Assembly (NCBI GenBank): GCA_023404955.1
Contig: JAEXZY010000165.1
Coordinates: forward strand, 1 to 64,000
Direction of reading: 5' to 3'
Source of the DNA: Actinomycetes bacterium
Lineage (GTDB): Bacteria; Actinomycetota; Actinomycetes; Mycobacteriales; Mycobacteriaceae
Length of the DNA stretch: 64,000 nt
A model generated the notes under the pieces. The model saw only the letters and a program-made list of their open reading frames with translations, did not search any database and was not told where the DNA came from. Shown in pieces: positions 1-9,376 of the stretch (position 1 is the first letter of the stretch; every line of letters begins with the position of its first letter). Made by a program: the position numbers and the translations under genes.

Positions 1-25
1 GCTCGGAGATGTGTATATGAGTCAG
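1..25 (+). other. Residual Nextera read-2 adapter at contig end
   Basis: The first 25 bases match the 3' part of the Illumina Nextera read-2 adapter, including the transposase mosaic end, at 23 of 25 positions; the two mismatches are at 18 and 22. This is not genomic sequence. It marks the window start as an untrimmed contig end and explains why the first gene has no start codon and an in-frame stop at 18-20. Confidence 0.93.
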
Positions 26-479
26 GTGCCCCGGTGCGGGCGCCGGACCGGGACCGCTGGTGCTGCGCGGCATCGTCGTCGAATGCGCCGGTGACGGAGC
101 CCCGGTCGACGTCGCCCCCGCCGTTGCCGGACGACCGACGGTGCTCAACCTGTGGGCCTACTGGTGCGGGCCGTGCGCTGACGAACTACCGGCGATGGCG
201 GATTACCAGCGCCGGGTCGGGCAGACGATCCAGGTGCTGACCGTTCATCAGGACGAGAACGAGACCGCCGGGTTGCTCCGGCTCGCGGAGCTCGGGGTGC
301 ACCTGCCCACCCTGCAGGACGGGCGCCGCCGGATCGCCGCTGCGCTGCAGGTTCCCAACGTGATGCCGGCGACGGTGGTGCTCCGCGCGGACGGTAGCGT
401 GGCGCAGATCCTGCCCCGGTCGTTTGCCACCGCCGACGAGATCGCCGCCGCAGTGGACCCGACGATAGGAGTGAGGTGA
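26..479 (+). CDS. Thioredoxin-like thiol-disulfide protein (5' truncated)
   Basis: C-terminal part of a TlpA/ResA-type thioredoxin-fold protein, the counterpart of Rv3673c. The redox motif WCGPC follows the strand TVLNLWAYW, and the cis-Pro region NVMPATVVLR lies downstream, as in extracytoplasmic thiol-disulfide oxidoreductases. The N-terminus, expected to hold a signal peptide or lipobox, is lost because the contig begins in adapter sequence; the first genomic codon visible encodes Cys. The stop overlaps the next gene's GTG by 4 bases, so the two are translationally coupled. Proposed role: reduction or oxidation of cell-envelope cysteines. The fold is sure; the substrate is unknown. Confidence 0.85.
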
Positions 480-1258
480 GCTGGGAGATCGCCGACGGTG
501 AGTTGACGCCCGACGCCGCACCGCCCTGGCTGGCCCCCCTGGTCACGGATCCGACCGCGGTCAAGGACGCCTACCGCCGTCGGGTGCCGGCCGAGGTCCT
601 GGCGGCGCTGACCGCAGCCAACGCCACCGCAGCCGTCAACGGTGCGCGCCGCGACGCCGCGGTGCTCGTGCTGTTCTCCGGCCCGGACGGCGGTACGCCC
701 GGCGACCTCCCCGCCGACGCCGACCTGCTGGTCACCGTGCGCGCGGCGACACTGCGCCATCACGCCGGTCAGGCCGCATTCCCGGGCGGCGCCGCCGACC
801 CGGGCGACCGCAGCCCGGTGCACACCGCGCTGCGCGAGGCCACCGAGGAGACCGGCCTGGCGGCCTCCCGGCTGCGGACCCTCGCCACGCTGGACACGAT
901 GTTCATCCCGCCGTCGGGGTTCCAGGTTGTGCCGGTGCTCGCATATTCCCCAGACCCTGGGCCGGTCGCGGTTGTGGACCAGTCCGAGACCGCCGTCGTG
1001 GCCCGGGTTCCGGTGCGCGCGTTCGTCAATCCGGCCAACCGGCTCATGGTGTACCGCAAGGAGAACACGCGACGGTCGGCCGGTCCGGCGTTCCTGCTCA
1101 ACCAGATGCTGGTGTGGGGATTCACCGGTCACGTCATCGCCGCGATGCTCGACGTCGCGGGGTGGGCGCAACCGTGGGACACCGACGTCGTGCACGAACT
1201 CGGCGATGCAATGGCGCGCGTCGAGGCCACGGGCAGCTACGGTGAGGTCCAACGATGA
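476..1258 (+). CDS. Nudix hydrolase, CoA pyrophosphatase type
   Basis: A 260-residue nudix hydrolase, counterpart of Rv3672c. The CoA-pyrophosphatase signature (LRHHAGQAAFPGG) runs directly into the nudix helix REATEETGL, the Mg2+-binding core. That arrangement is typical of the NudL/UPF0035 group, which cleaves CoA or acyl-CoA to 3',5'-ADP and 4'-phosphopantetheine. Activity on CoA is inferred from the family. The start GTG overlaps the upstream stop (GTGA), and the gene ends with an ATGA overlap into marP, so it belongs to a tight operon with the thioredoxin-like gene and the protease. Confidence 0.87.
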   Translation: MSWEIADGELTPDAAPPWLAPLVTDPTAVKDAYRRRVPAEVLAALTAANATAAVNGARRDAAVLVLFSGPDGGTPGDLPADADLLVTVRAATLRHHAGQAAFPGGAADPGDRSPVHTALREATEETGLAASRLRTLATLDTMFIPPSGFQVVPVLAYSPDPGPVAVVDQSETAVVARVPVRAFVNPANRLMVYRKENTRRSAGPAFLLNQMLVWGFTGHVIAAMLDVAGWAQPWDTDVVHELGDAMARVEATGSYGEVQR

Positions 1259-2445
1259 CATCGTCACAGTGGCTGGACATAGCCGTACTCGCCGTAGCGC
1301 TGATCGCCGCCATCTCGGGCTGGCGATCCGGCGCGCCTGGTTCTGTGCTGGCCCTGATCGGCGTGGTGCTCGGCGCGGTGGCCGGTGTGCTGTTGGCCCC
1401 GCACGTGGTCAGCCACATCGACGGGCCGCGAACCAAGCTGTTCACCACGCTGTTCTTGATCCTGGCGCTGGTGGTGGTCGGCGAGATCGCCGGCGTGGTG
1501 CTCGGCCGCGCGGTACGCGGCGCGATCCGCAATCCCACTCTGCGCGTGGTGGACTCGGTGATCGGCGTGGCCGTGCAACTGGTGCTCGTGCTGACGGCGG
1601 CGTGGCTGCTGGGCACCGCGCTGGTGTCCTCGCCGCAGCCGAATCTGGCCGCCGCGGTGCAGGGGTCGAGGGTGATCGCCGAGGTCGACTCGGTCGCGCC
1701 GAACTGGCTGCGCTCCGTGCCGGGCCGGCTGTCCGGACTGTGGGACACCTCCGGGCTGCACGACGTCCTCAAGGATTTCGGCCCGACCCCGGTCGCCGCC
1801 GTCGACGCACCCGACGCGTCGCTGGCCTCCTCGGCCGTCGTCGGTACCACGCGATCCAGCGTCGTCAAGGTGCGCGGCGTCGCGCCCAGCTGCCAGAAGG
1901 TGCTCGAGGGCAGCGGGTTCGTCGTCGCCCCCAACCGCGTGATGTCCAACGCGCACGTCGTCGCCGGATCGGAGACCGTCACCGTCCAGGTCGACGGGAA
2001 GGACTACGACGCCCGGGTCGTCAGCTACGACCCCAACGCCGACATCTCGATCCTCGACGTGCCCGATTTGCCGTCCGCGCCGCTGCAGTTCGTGGACACC
2101 GAGGCGCCCGCCGGCACCGACGGCATCGTGATGGGTTATCCCGGCGGCGGCGACTTCACCGCGACACCCGCGCGCGTACGGGAAGTCATCGAGCTCAACG
2201 GTCCCGACATCTACCGCAGCACCACCGTGACCCGCGAGGTGTACACGATCCGCGGCACCGTCAAGCAGGGCAACTCGGGGGGCCCGATGATCAACCGGTC
2301 GGGCAAGGTGCTCGGTGTCGTGTTCGGCGCGGCCGTCGACGACGTCGACACGGGGTTCGTGCTGACCGCTCAGGAAGTGTCGCGACAGATGGCCAAGGTC
2401 GGCAACGTCGCGCCCGTGGCGACAGGCGCCTGCATCAGCGGCTGA
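1255..2445 (+). CDS. marP: Membrane serine protease MarP
   Basis: A 396-residue protein with four N-terminal transmembrane segments (about residues 7-130, CvpA-like) and a C-terminal extracytoplasmic chymotrypsin/HtrA-type protease domain. The triad is visible: His234 in SNAHVVAG, Asp263 in NADISILD and Ser341 in GNSGGPM. This is nearly the spacing of M. tuberculosis MarP (Rv3671c). Two cysteines, in APSCQK and the final GACISG, correspond to the disulfide that activates MarP. In M. tuberculosis the protein is needed for acid and oxidative stress resistance and processes the cell-wall hydrolase RipA. The start overlaps the nudix stop (ATGA). Confidence 0.95.
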   Translation: MTSSQWLDIAVLAVALIAAISGWRSGAPGSVLALIGVVLGAVAGVLLAPHVVSHIDGPRTKLFTTLFLILALVVVGEIAGVVLGRAVRGAIRNPTLRVVDSVIGVAVQLVLVLTAAWLLGTALVSSPQPNLAAAVQGSRVIAEVDSVAPNWLRSVPGRLSGLWDTSGLHDVLKDFGPTPVAAVDAPDASLASSAVVGTTRSSVVKVRGVAPSCQKVLEGSGFVVAPNRVMSNAHVVAGSETVTVQVDGKDYDARVVSYDPNADISILDVPDLPSAPLQFVDTEAPAGTDGIVMGYPGGGDFTATPARVREVIELNGPDIYRSTTVTREVYTIRGTVKQGNSGGPMINRSGKVLGVVFGAAVDDVDTGFVLTAQEVSRQMAKVGNVAPVATGACISG

Positions 2446-3405
2446 TCAGCCGTACACCTGCCGAAGGAACCGGTCGAGTTGCGCGTTGACCGCCTCCGGT
2501 GCCTCTTCGTGCGCGAAATGGCCTGCGCCATCGATGGATACGTAGCGACCGTGCGGCGCGTAGTGCTGCGTGCGGGACACCGGGTCGGCGAGCACGTACG
2601 GGTCGGCGTCGCCGCGAAGATGCAGGACCGGGACCGCAGTCGGGCGCTTCATCGAACGCATGAACCGGCGACCCTCGCTGCGCAGCTGGCTGCGCACCGC
2701 CCAGCGTTGGTATTCCAGCGCCGAGTGTGCGGCCGAGGGGATCCGGATTGCCCGCCGCAGCAGGGGCATGGTCTCGGCAAAATCGTCGCTCGCCTGCCAC
2801 GGGGCGCTGGACCGGGCCCGCACGATGCGTTCGAGTTCGGCCGCGTCGTGGCGGGTCAGGGAGCGTTCGGGCCACCTCGGAAGCTGATAGCGCAGCATCG
2901 AGGGCAGCAACGCCCGACCCTGATCGCGGCGACGCACCGTCGACGCGCGCAGGGCCGCCGGGTGTGGCGAGCTGACCACCGCGATCGCGTGCACCACGCG
3001 GGGATGCAGCACCGCCGTGGCCCAGCACACCAGTCCGCCGTCGGCGTGACCCACCAGCGTGGCGGTGTTGTGTCCCAGCGCCCGCACCAGACCTGCCGTG
3101 TCGCCGGCGAGGGTCCAGCCGTCGTATCCGCGCGGCGGTTTGTCGCTGCCGCCGTAGCCGCGGAGGTCGACCGCCACCACGCGCGCCCCCGACAATCCGC
3201 GCAGCTGGTGCCGCCAGGACCACCAGAACGAGCCGAAGCCGTGCAGCAGGATCACCAGCGGGCGGTCGGTCAGCGGCCGCGACTGATCGTCGGCACCCGC
3301 CTCGCGCTCGGCCTCCACCACGTGAAAGCGAATGCCGTTGGCGTGCACGTCGAGATGACGCCACGGTCCGCCGACGCGAACGACCGACGGATCGGGTGCC
3401 GCCAT
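2446..3405 (-). CDS. ephE: Alpha/beta hydrolase, epoxide hydrolase-like (EphE)
   Basis: A 319-residue alpha/beta hydrolase, counterpart of Rv3670. It has the oxyanion segment LLHGFGSFWWSWRHQ, the nucleophile elbow GHADGG with Asp in place of Ser (characteristic of epoxide hydrolases and dehalogenases), the acid in LRGDADPYV and the histidine in GAGHFAHEE. The start chosen is ATG 3405-3403, whose A overlaps the last base of the upstream stop (TAATG), so it is coupled to the membrane protein gene before it. A longer open frame to 3636 only overlaps that gene. Physiological substrate unknown. Confidence 0.88.
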   Translation of the reverse strand: MAAPDPSVVRVGGPWRHLDVHANGIRFHVVEAEREAGADDQSRPLTDRPLVILLHGFGSFWWSWRHQLRGLSGARVVAVDLRGYGGSDKPPRGYDGWTLAGDTAGLVRALGHNTATLVGHADGGLVCWATAVLHPRVVHAIAVVSSPHPAALRASTVRRRDQGRALLPSMLRYQLPRWPERSLTRHDAAELERIVRARSSAPWQASDDFAETMPLLRRAIRIPSAAHSALEYQRWAVRSQLRSEGRRFMRSMKRPTAVPVLHLRGDADPYVLADPVSRTQHYAPHGRYVSIDGAGHFAHEEAPEAVNAQLDRFLRQVYG

Positions 3406-3914
3406 TACCAGCCGGACGGGTCCGTCGTCGCCGGCTGCTTGCCGTTCGTGGCTGTGGTGACGGCCTTCTTGTCGGCGCCACCACTGAACGCCTCGGGGAT
3501 CTCCTTGACCGATTCGATGGTCTTGCGGGGACCACGGATGCGCCTCACCTTGAGGAAGCCGATCAGGGCCAACACCGCGGTGACCACGACCATGAATCCG
3601 AACACGATCAGGAACGCCGCCCAGCGCCACAACCACGTGTCGAGCAGCTCGGCGACGAAGAAGAAGAAAAAGAACGTGGAGTAGAACAGCACCACCAGCG
3701 CCAGGATGAAGAAGACGCTGCCCGTGAGGCCCTTCTTGACGTCGCGGGTGATCTCGGCCTTTGCGAGTTCGACCTCAGCCCGCACCAGGGTCGAGACCTG
3801 TGCGGTCGCATCCTTGACCAGGTCACCGATCGACGGGTCCGGCTTCGGAGCATGCGGATCCACCAGCGGTATGGATGTCACCGTCGCCGGTGCGCCGTTA
3901 TTGCGATCGCTCAC
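3405..3914 (-). CDS. Phage-holin-3-6/holin-X family membrane protein
   Basis: A 169-residue protein resembling Rv3669 and the actinobacterial holin-X/DUF1469 family. After a polar N-terminus of about 60 residues (containing IGDLVKDATAQVSTLVRAE and an amphipathic KAEITRDVKKG stretch) there are two adjacent membrane helices, about residues 65-90 and 95-120, the first with a phenylalanine-rich run. The C-terminus is charged and cytoplasmic. Function is unknown; despite the family name there is no prophage context. Translationally coupled to the downstream ephE. Confidence 0.8.
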   Translation of the reverse strand: MSDRNNGAPATVTSIPLVDPHAPKPDPSIGDLVKDATAQVSTLVRAEVELAKAEITRDVKKGLTGSVFFILALVVLFYSTFFFFFFVAELLDTWLWRWAAFLIVFGFMVVVTAVLALIGFLKVRRIRGPRKTIESVKEIPEAFSGGADKKAVTTATNGKQPATTDPSGW

Positions 3915-4060
3915 AAGAGCTTCCTTCCCCGCATGTGATCTGGTCGCGGCTTATGTTGCCACGTGGCGTGGAACGAAACGATTCCGCGGTGACGTTAGAC
4001 TGCCTTGATTCTCTTCTGGCGGGTCGGGCCGTAGTCATCGGGGTGTCGATTGGGGTGAGT

Positions 4061-4774
4061 GTGAAGACGAACGACCAGCCGGGTGTTTTCTCTGCGATCT
4101 CCGCGGTGCTGATGCTGCTCGGTGCGGGTCTCATCGGCGTCACCGGTGTCGCTCACGCCGCCGGTCCGGTCATCCTCGGCGGCGGTTCCGGACTGGTGGT
4201 CAACGGCGACACACTGTGCACGCTGACCGCGATCGGCACCGACCGCAACGCGAACCTCATCGGCTTCACATCCGCGCACTGCGGCGGACCCGGCGCCGTC
4301 GTCGCCAGTGAGGCCGAGCAGGATGCCGGCATCGTCGGAACCATGGTGGCCGGCAACGACGTGCTGGACTACGCGGTCATCAAATTCGACCCGGCCAAGG
4401 TGCGTCCGGTCAATGAGATCAACGGGTTCCGCATCGACGGCATCGGACCCGACCCGACGTTCGGCGAGGTGGCCTGCAAGCTGGGCCGCACCACCGGCTA
4501 CTCGTGCGGCGTGACGTGGGGACCCGGGCAGCAGCCCGGCACGATCGTCAACCAGGTGTGCGGGCAGCCCGGCGACTCCGGCGCCCCCGTCACCGTCGAC
4601 AACAAGCTCGTCGGCATGATCCACGGCGCGTTCTCCGAGGACCTGCCGACGTGCGTGGTCAAGTTCATCCCGCTGCACACGCCCGCAGTGACGATGTCGA
4701 TCAACACCCAGCTGGCCGACATCACCGCGAAAAACAGGCCGGGCAGCGGGTTCACCCCCGTCGGCCCGGCCTGA
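4061..4774 (+). CDS. Secreted trypsin-like serine protease
   Basis: A 237-residue S1-family protease, counterpart of Rv3668c. The signal peptide (hydrophobic core LMLLGAGLIGVTG, cleavage after AHA) is followed by a chymotrypsin fold with His in TSAHCGG, Asp in DYAVIKF and Ser in GDSGAPV. Four cysteines could form two disulfides. The GTG at 4061 gives a standard secretory leader; a GTG two codons upstream (4055) is an equal alternative, while the longer frame from 3875 would run across the divergent promoter region and is rejected. Convergent with acs. Confidence 0.88.
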   Translation: MKTNDQPGVFSAISAVLMLLGAGLIGVTGVAHAAGPVILGGGSGLVVNGDTLCTLTAIGTDRNANLIGFTSAHCGGPGAVVASEAEQDAGIVGTMVAGNDVLDYAVIKFDPAKVRPVNEINGFRIDGIGPDPTFGEVACKLGRTTGYSCGVTWGPGQQPGTIVNQVCGQPGDSGAPVTVDNKLVGMIHGAFSEDLPTCVVKFIPLHTPAVTMSINTQLADITAKNRPGSGFTPVGPA

Positions 4775-4788
4775 CGTCACGGCGTCAG
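4771..4788. terminator. Small inverted repeat between convergent genes
   Basis: CTGACG (4771-4776) and CGTCAG (4783-4788) form a six-base-pair hairpin overlapping the protease stop and facing the acs 3' end. There is no T-tract, so a bidirectional terminator is only a weak suggestion. Confidence 0.3.
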
Positions 4789-4818
4789 ATCACCGCGCGG
4801 CGCAAGCGCACCCGGGGT

Positions 4819-6780
<1,962 letters not shown>

Positions 6781-6903
6781 GACTGTGAGGGTAGTCACCC
6801 AACGTTGCATCGACGTTGGCAACTCACAACCGTCGCTGCGGGCGGCACGCGCCGGGCGACGAACGTCGCAACCGGCGCGCCGATCGGTCCGTCGGCCATC
6901 GAT

Positions 6904-6909
6904 TAGCGT
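6904..6909 (+). promoter_or_regulatory. -10 hexamer for near-leaderless start
   Basis: TAGCGT lies 8 bases before the GTG at 6918, placing transcription start at or within two bases of the start codon. No ribosome-binding site is present, consistent with a leaderless or near-leaderless mRNA. Confidence 0.5.
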
Positions 6910-6917
6910 GTGCGGGC

Positions 6918-7670
6918 GTGACCGATCCGCTTGCCCCGCTGACCACTCTGCCCGGCGTCGCCGAGGCGGGGGAGGAGGCGCGCGAAGCACTGGGCCGAGC
7001 GCACCGGCACCGGACGAATCTGCGCGGCTGGCCCGGCACGGCCGCCGAGGCCGCGTTGCGGGCCGCCCGTGCGTCATCGGTGCTTGACGGAGGTCCACTG
7101 CAGTTCAGTCCCGAAAGCAGCGGCGGCACGGAGAAGGATCCCGTGCTCGCTGGGGCGCTGCGCGTCGCCGAAGCACTCGAAGGTGGTGAGGGCTCGCTGA
7201 TCGGCGTGTGGAGGCGCGCTCCGTTGCAGGCCATTGCCCGCCTGCACGCTCTCGCCGCAGCCGACCTCGTCGATGCTGATGCGCTGGGCCGCCCGCGCAC
7301 CGATCCCGACATCGGCCGCCGTCTGGAGTTGCTCGCCGACCTCGCCACCGGTGGGACGCGGGTACCGGCGACGATCCTGGCTGCGGTGGCGCACGGGGAA
7401 CTGTTGACGTTGGCGCCGTTCGGCAGCGCCGACGGTGTGGTGGCGCGTGGGGTGTCCCGGTTGATCACGATCGCCAGCGGACTGGACCCGCACGGTCTGG
7501 GGGTGCCGGAGATGCACTGGATGCGCCGATCGGGCGACTACACCGCAGCGGCACGGGGCTTTTCTTCGGGGACGCCGGCCGGATTGGCGGCGTGGCTGGT
7601 GCTGAGCAACGAGGCGCTGCACGCTGGCGCGCGCGAGGCGCTGTCGATCGCCGCCTCCGCCTCTTCCTGA
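6918..7670 (+). CDS. Degenerate Fic-like protein (Rv3662c type)
   Basis: A 250-residue protein usually left as hypothetical (Rv3662c counterpart). The N-terminal stretch RAARASSVLDG resembles the Fic_N motif containing SSxIEG. Further on, HGELLTLAPFGSADGVVAR aligns with the Fic core HxELVxIHPFxDGNGRxxR, keeping the Pro-Phe, one Gly and the last Arg but lacking the catalytic His, the Asn and the first Arg. I infer a Fic-fold protein that has lost AMP-transfer activity. The GTG at 6918 is chosen because a -10 hexamer sits just upstream. Ms1 RNA follows on the opposite strand. Confidence 0.72.
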   Translation: MTDPLAPLTTLPGVAEAGEEAREALGRAHRHRTNLRGWPGTAAEAALRAARASSVLDGGPLQFSPESSGGTEKDPVLAGALRVAEALEGGEGSLIGVWRRAPLQAIARLHALAAADLVDADALGRPRTDPDIGRRLELLADLATGGTRVPATILAAVAHGELLTLAPFGSADGVVARGVSRLITIASGLDPHGLGVPEMHWMRRSGDYTAAARGFSSGTPAGLAAWLVLSNEALHAGAREALSIAASASS

Positions 7671-7682
7671 CCGGTTCCCAGC

Positions 7683-7741
7683 AAAGTAAAAGCGGGCGGC
7701 GTTCCGAAGTAATTCGAAAAGTACTTCGGCGCGCCGCCCGC
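7683..7741 (-). terminator. Rho-independent terminator of Ms1 RNA
   Basis: Arms at 7732-7741 and 7692-7701 pair perfectly over 10 bases, with a further 7-base pairing at 7723-7729 and 7704-7710. The minus strand continues with a T-rich tail from about 7691 down to 7683. Confidence 0.85.
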
Positions 7742-7998
7742 CAACACGAGCCTCCGGTTACCATGCGTGCGTTGTGGGTTGCGTGGGTGGCCTCGGCGCT
7801 GCGCGATCCGCTTCGGCTGCGACCCCACCCAAAGGGTCGTCGTGGCCGTCCGATCTTCGCGCTTACGCAGGCCCGCAACACTTTTGCCTGTTCCGCGGCA
7901 TGTGCGCCGCGTGGGTTCCGGGACTCGTGCTGGGGAGCCGAGGTCGGGAGATCGAGCCTTCTCTTCCGGCTCGACCTTGGCCTCGCCCGGCTTCCGTG
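7687..7998 (-). ncRNA. Ms1 / MTS2823 small RNA (6S-like)
   Basis: The roughly 420 bases between the convergent Rv3662c-like and Rv3661-like genes correspond in position and orientation to the abundant M. tuberculosis RNA MTS2823 and M. smegmatis Ms1, which bind core RNA polymerase in stationary phase. The sequence supports a transcription unit of about 310 nt on the minus strand. A promoter lies at 8032-8004 and a strong terminator hairpin at 7741-7692 (10 base pairs, bulge, then 7 base pairs) is followed on that strand by TTTTACTTT. No convincing protein is encoded. Ends are approximate. Confidence 0.83.
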
Positions 7999-8003
7999 GT
8001 TCC

Positions 8004-8032
8004 TTTGTACTACGTGACCGCGGTCACATCAA
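8004..8032 (-). promoter_or_regulatory. Ms1 promoter with CRP-like palindrome in the spacer
   Basis: On the minus strand, TTGATG (8032-8027) and TACAAA (8009-8004) are separated by 17 bases. The spacer is occupied by a perfect 14-base palindrome, GTGACCGCGGTCAC (8014-8027). Read with its flanks it matches the CRP consensus TGTGA-N6-TCACA at 9 of 10 fixed positions on the minus strand. Confidence 0.65.
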
Positions 8033-8089
8033 GGGTCAGATGCGCCGGTTTCCCGATTCGTTACGCGCAGCCGCCCAGCAATCTGTCAC

Positions 8090-8944
8090 TCAGAAGGCGA
8101 AGCGTCGCAACAAGGTGTAGGTCAGCGCGCCGGCAGCCAGCGCGCTGACGCCGACGGCTGCGGTCGTCGCGACCGCGGCTCCCGACGGCGCGGGCAGTCG
8201 GTCGCGCAGCGACACGGGCTTGGAGAACGACCGGATGGGCCACTCGTGCGCGGCGGCTTCTTTGCGCAGCGCACGATCGGGATTGACCACGGTCGGATGC
8301 CCGACCGCGGTCAGCATCGGCAGGTCGGTGATGGAATCGGAGTACGCATAGCAATGTTCGAGCGCGTATCCCTCGCGAGCGGCCAGTGCGCGGATCGCCT
8401 CCGCCTTGCCCTCCCCGAAACAGTAGAACGCGATGTCACCGGTGTAACGACCGTCCTCGACGACCATGCGCGTGGCCATGGCGTGGGTCGCGCCCAGGGC
8501 CCGCGCGATGGGTCCGACGATCTCCTCGCCCGACGCGGAGACGATGACGACGTCGCGCCCGCACAGCTTGTGGTCGGAGATCAGTTCTGCCGCCTCGGCA
8601 AAGACGAGCGGGTCCACGATGTCATGCAGTGCCTCGCCGACCACCGACTTGACCTGCTCGACGTCCCAGCCCGCGCACATCGTCGTGATGTGGGCGCGCA
8701 TCCGGTCCATCTGGTCGTGGTCGGCCCCGGACATCGTGAACAGGAATTGTGCATATGCGGATTTGAGGACCGTCCTGCGATTCATTAGCCCCTGGCTGAA
8801 GAACGGTTTGCTGAAAGCCAATGTGCTGGATTTCGCGATGACGGTTTTGTCCAGATCGAAGAACGCCGCGGTCCGCACGGGGCGGGCCGGCGGGGGCGTC
8901 CCGCCGGCTGCTTCGGCGCCCGTCACCGGGTCGGAGGGGGTCAC
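8090..8944 (-). CDS. HAD-IB family phosphatase-like membrane protein
   Basis: A 284-residue HAD-superfamily subclass IB protein, counterpart of Rv3661. Motif I is FFDLDKTV (second Asp conserved), motif II is VSASGEE, the motif III lysine precedes the segment ending YAYSDSITDLPML (motif IV, DxxxD). A single transmembrane helix (AAVATTAAVGVSALAAGALTY) lies near the C-terminus. This group resembles SerB-type or lysophospholipid phosphatases; the substrate is unknown. GTG 8944-8942 matches the length of the tuberculosis protein, though the frame stays open to 9028 and an ATG at 8977 is possible. Ms1 RNA lies downstream on the same strand. Confidence 0.85.
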   Translation of the reverse strand: MTPSDPVTGAEAAGGTPPPARPVRTAAFFDLDKTVIAKSSTLAFSKPFFSQGLMNRRTVLKSAYAQFLFTMSGADHDQMDRMRAHITTMCAGWDVEQVKSVVGEALHDIVDPLVFAEAAELISDHKLCGRDVVIVSASGEEIVGPIARALGATHAMATRMVVEDGRYTGDIAFYCFGEGKAEAIRALAAREGYALEHCYAYSDSITDLPMLTAVGHPTVVNPDRALRKEAAAHEWPIRSFSKPVSLRDRLPAPSGAAVATTAAVGVSALAAGALTYTLLRRFAF

Positions 8945-9067
8945 CGCGTCAGCATAAGACGCGCTCGCGTGACACATTGCGGCAGATCGTACAAATTGGC
9001 AGTTCACGACACGTGGCTTCCTCTGCAACCTTTTCCAGATCTGCGCCGACTTCTCTGCGGTGCGGTC

Positions 9068-9098
9068 TTGCGCCAGCCCGCTCCGGCGTGTGTATAGT
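9068..9098 (+). promoter_or_regulatory. Promoter of 6C RNA
   Basis: TTGCGC at 9068-9073 and TATAGT at 9093-9098, with 19-base spacing and an upstream TG next to the -10. Predicted transcription start is near 9105. Confidence 0.6.
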
Positions 9099-9104
9099 GG
9101 GCAT

Positions 9105-9200
9105 CACTCGGCTTATGCCGGGTGTGCATCAGCCCGACCCCCCGGGGCTGATACACGACGACCTCCGCCTCCTCCCCCCCTGGCGGGGGTCGTCCCTTTT
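9105..9200 (+). ncRNA. 6C small RNA (B11 homolog)
   Basis: Two consecutive stem-loops expose cytosine runs, the hallmark of the actinobacterial 6C RNA. Hairpin 1 pairs 9122-9135 with 9144-9156 around a loop with six C (9138-9143). Hairpin 2 pairs 9157-9169 with 9182-9194 around a loop with seven C (9174-9180) and is followed by CCTTTTCT, so it doubles as terminator. The position, upstream of ssd and divergent from the HAD gene, is that of B11 (ncRv13660c) in M. tuberculosis, where the C-rich loops pair with G-rich ribosome-binding sites. The orientation also matches. Confidence 0.92.
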
Positions 9201-9303
9201 CTGGACCAATTCGCAATGCGGATAGGTCACTCCCTCCCAAATGATTGCGGAACGCCGTTTTCGGCGAAATGCGTGTCGGCGATCGCGTGCCTGATTCGGT
9301 GGT

Positions 9304-9312
9304 TGTGGACAA
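9304..9312 (-). promoter_or_regulatory. DnaA-box match
   Basis: The minus strand reads TTGTCCACA, an exact match to the mycobacterial DnaA box, about 70 bases upstream of ssd. Confidence 0.5.
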
Positions 9313-9320
9313 GTCCGCGG

Positions 9321-9329
9321 TCATCCACA
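9321..9329 (+). promoter_or_regulatory. Second DnaA-box-like site
   Basis: TCATCCACA differs from the consensus TTATCCACA at one base. It faces the 9304-9312 box across 8 bases. Confidence 0.35.
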
Positions 9330-9376
9330 GATCTCCGTGGCGCACTGGCTGAGCGCCCCCGTCGCCGAGCAGCCTG

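Noticed and set aside
7763..8017. Small protein (MRALWVAWVASAL...) in the gap before the HAD gene
   Set aside because: No ribosome-binding site or conserved character, on the strand opposite to Ms1 RNA, and explained by that RNA.
8014..8027. Palindrome taken as operator of the HAD or Fic-like gene
   Set aside because: Both genes end toward it, so it cannot be their promoter operator; it fits the Ms1 promoter instead.
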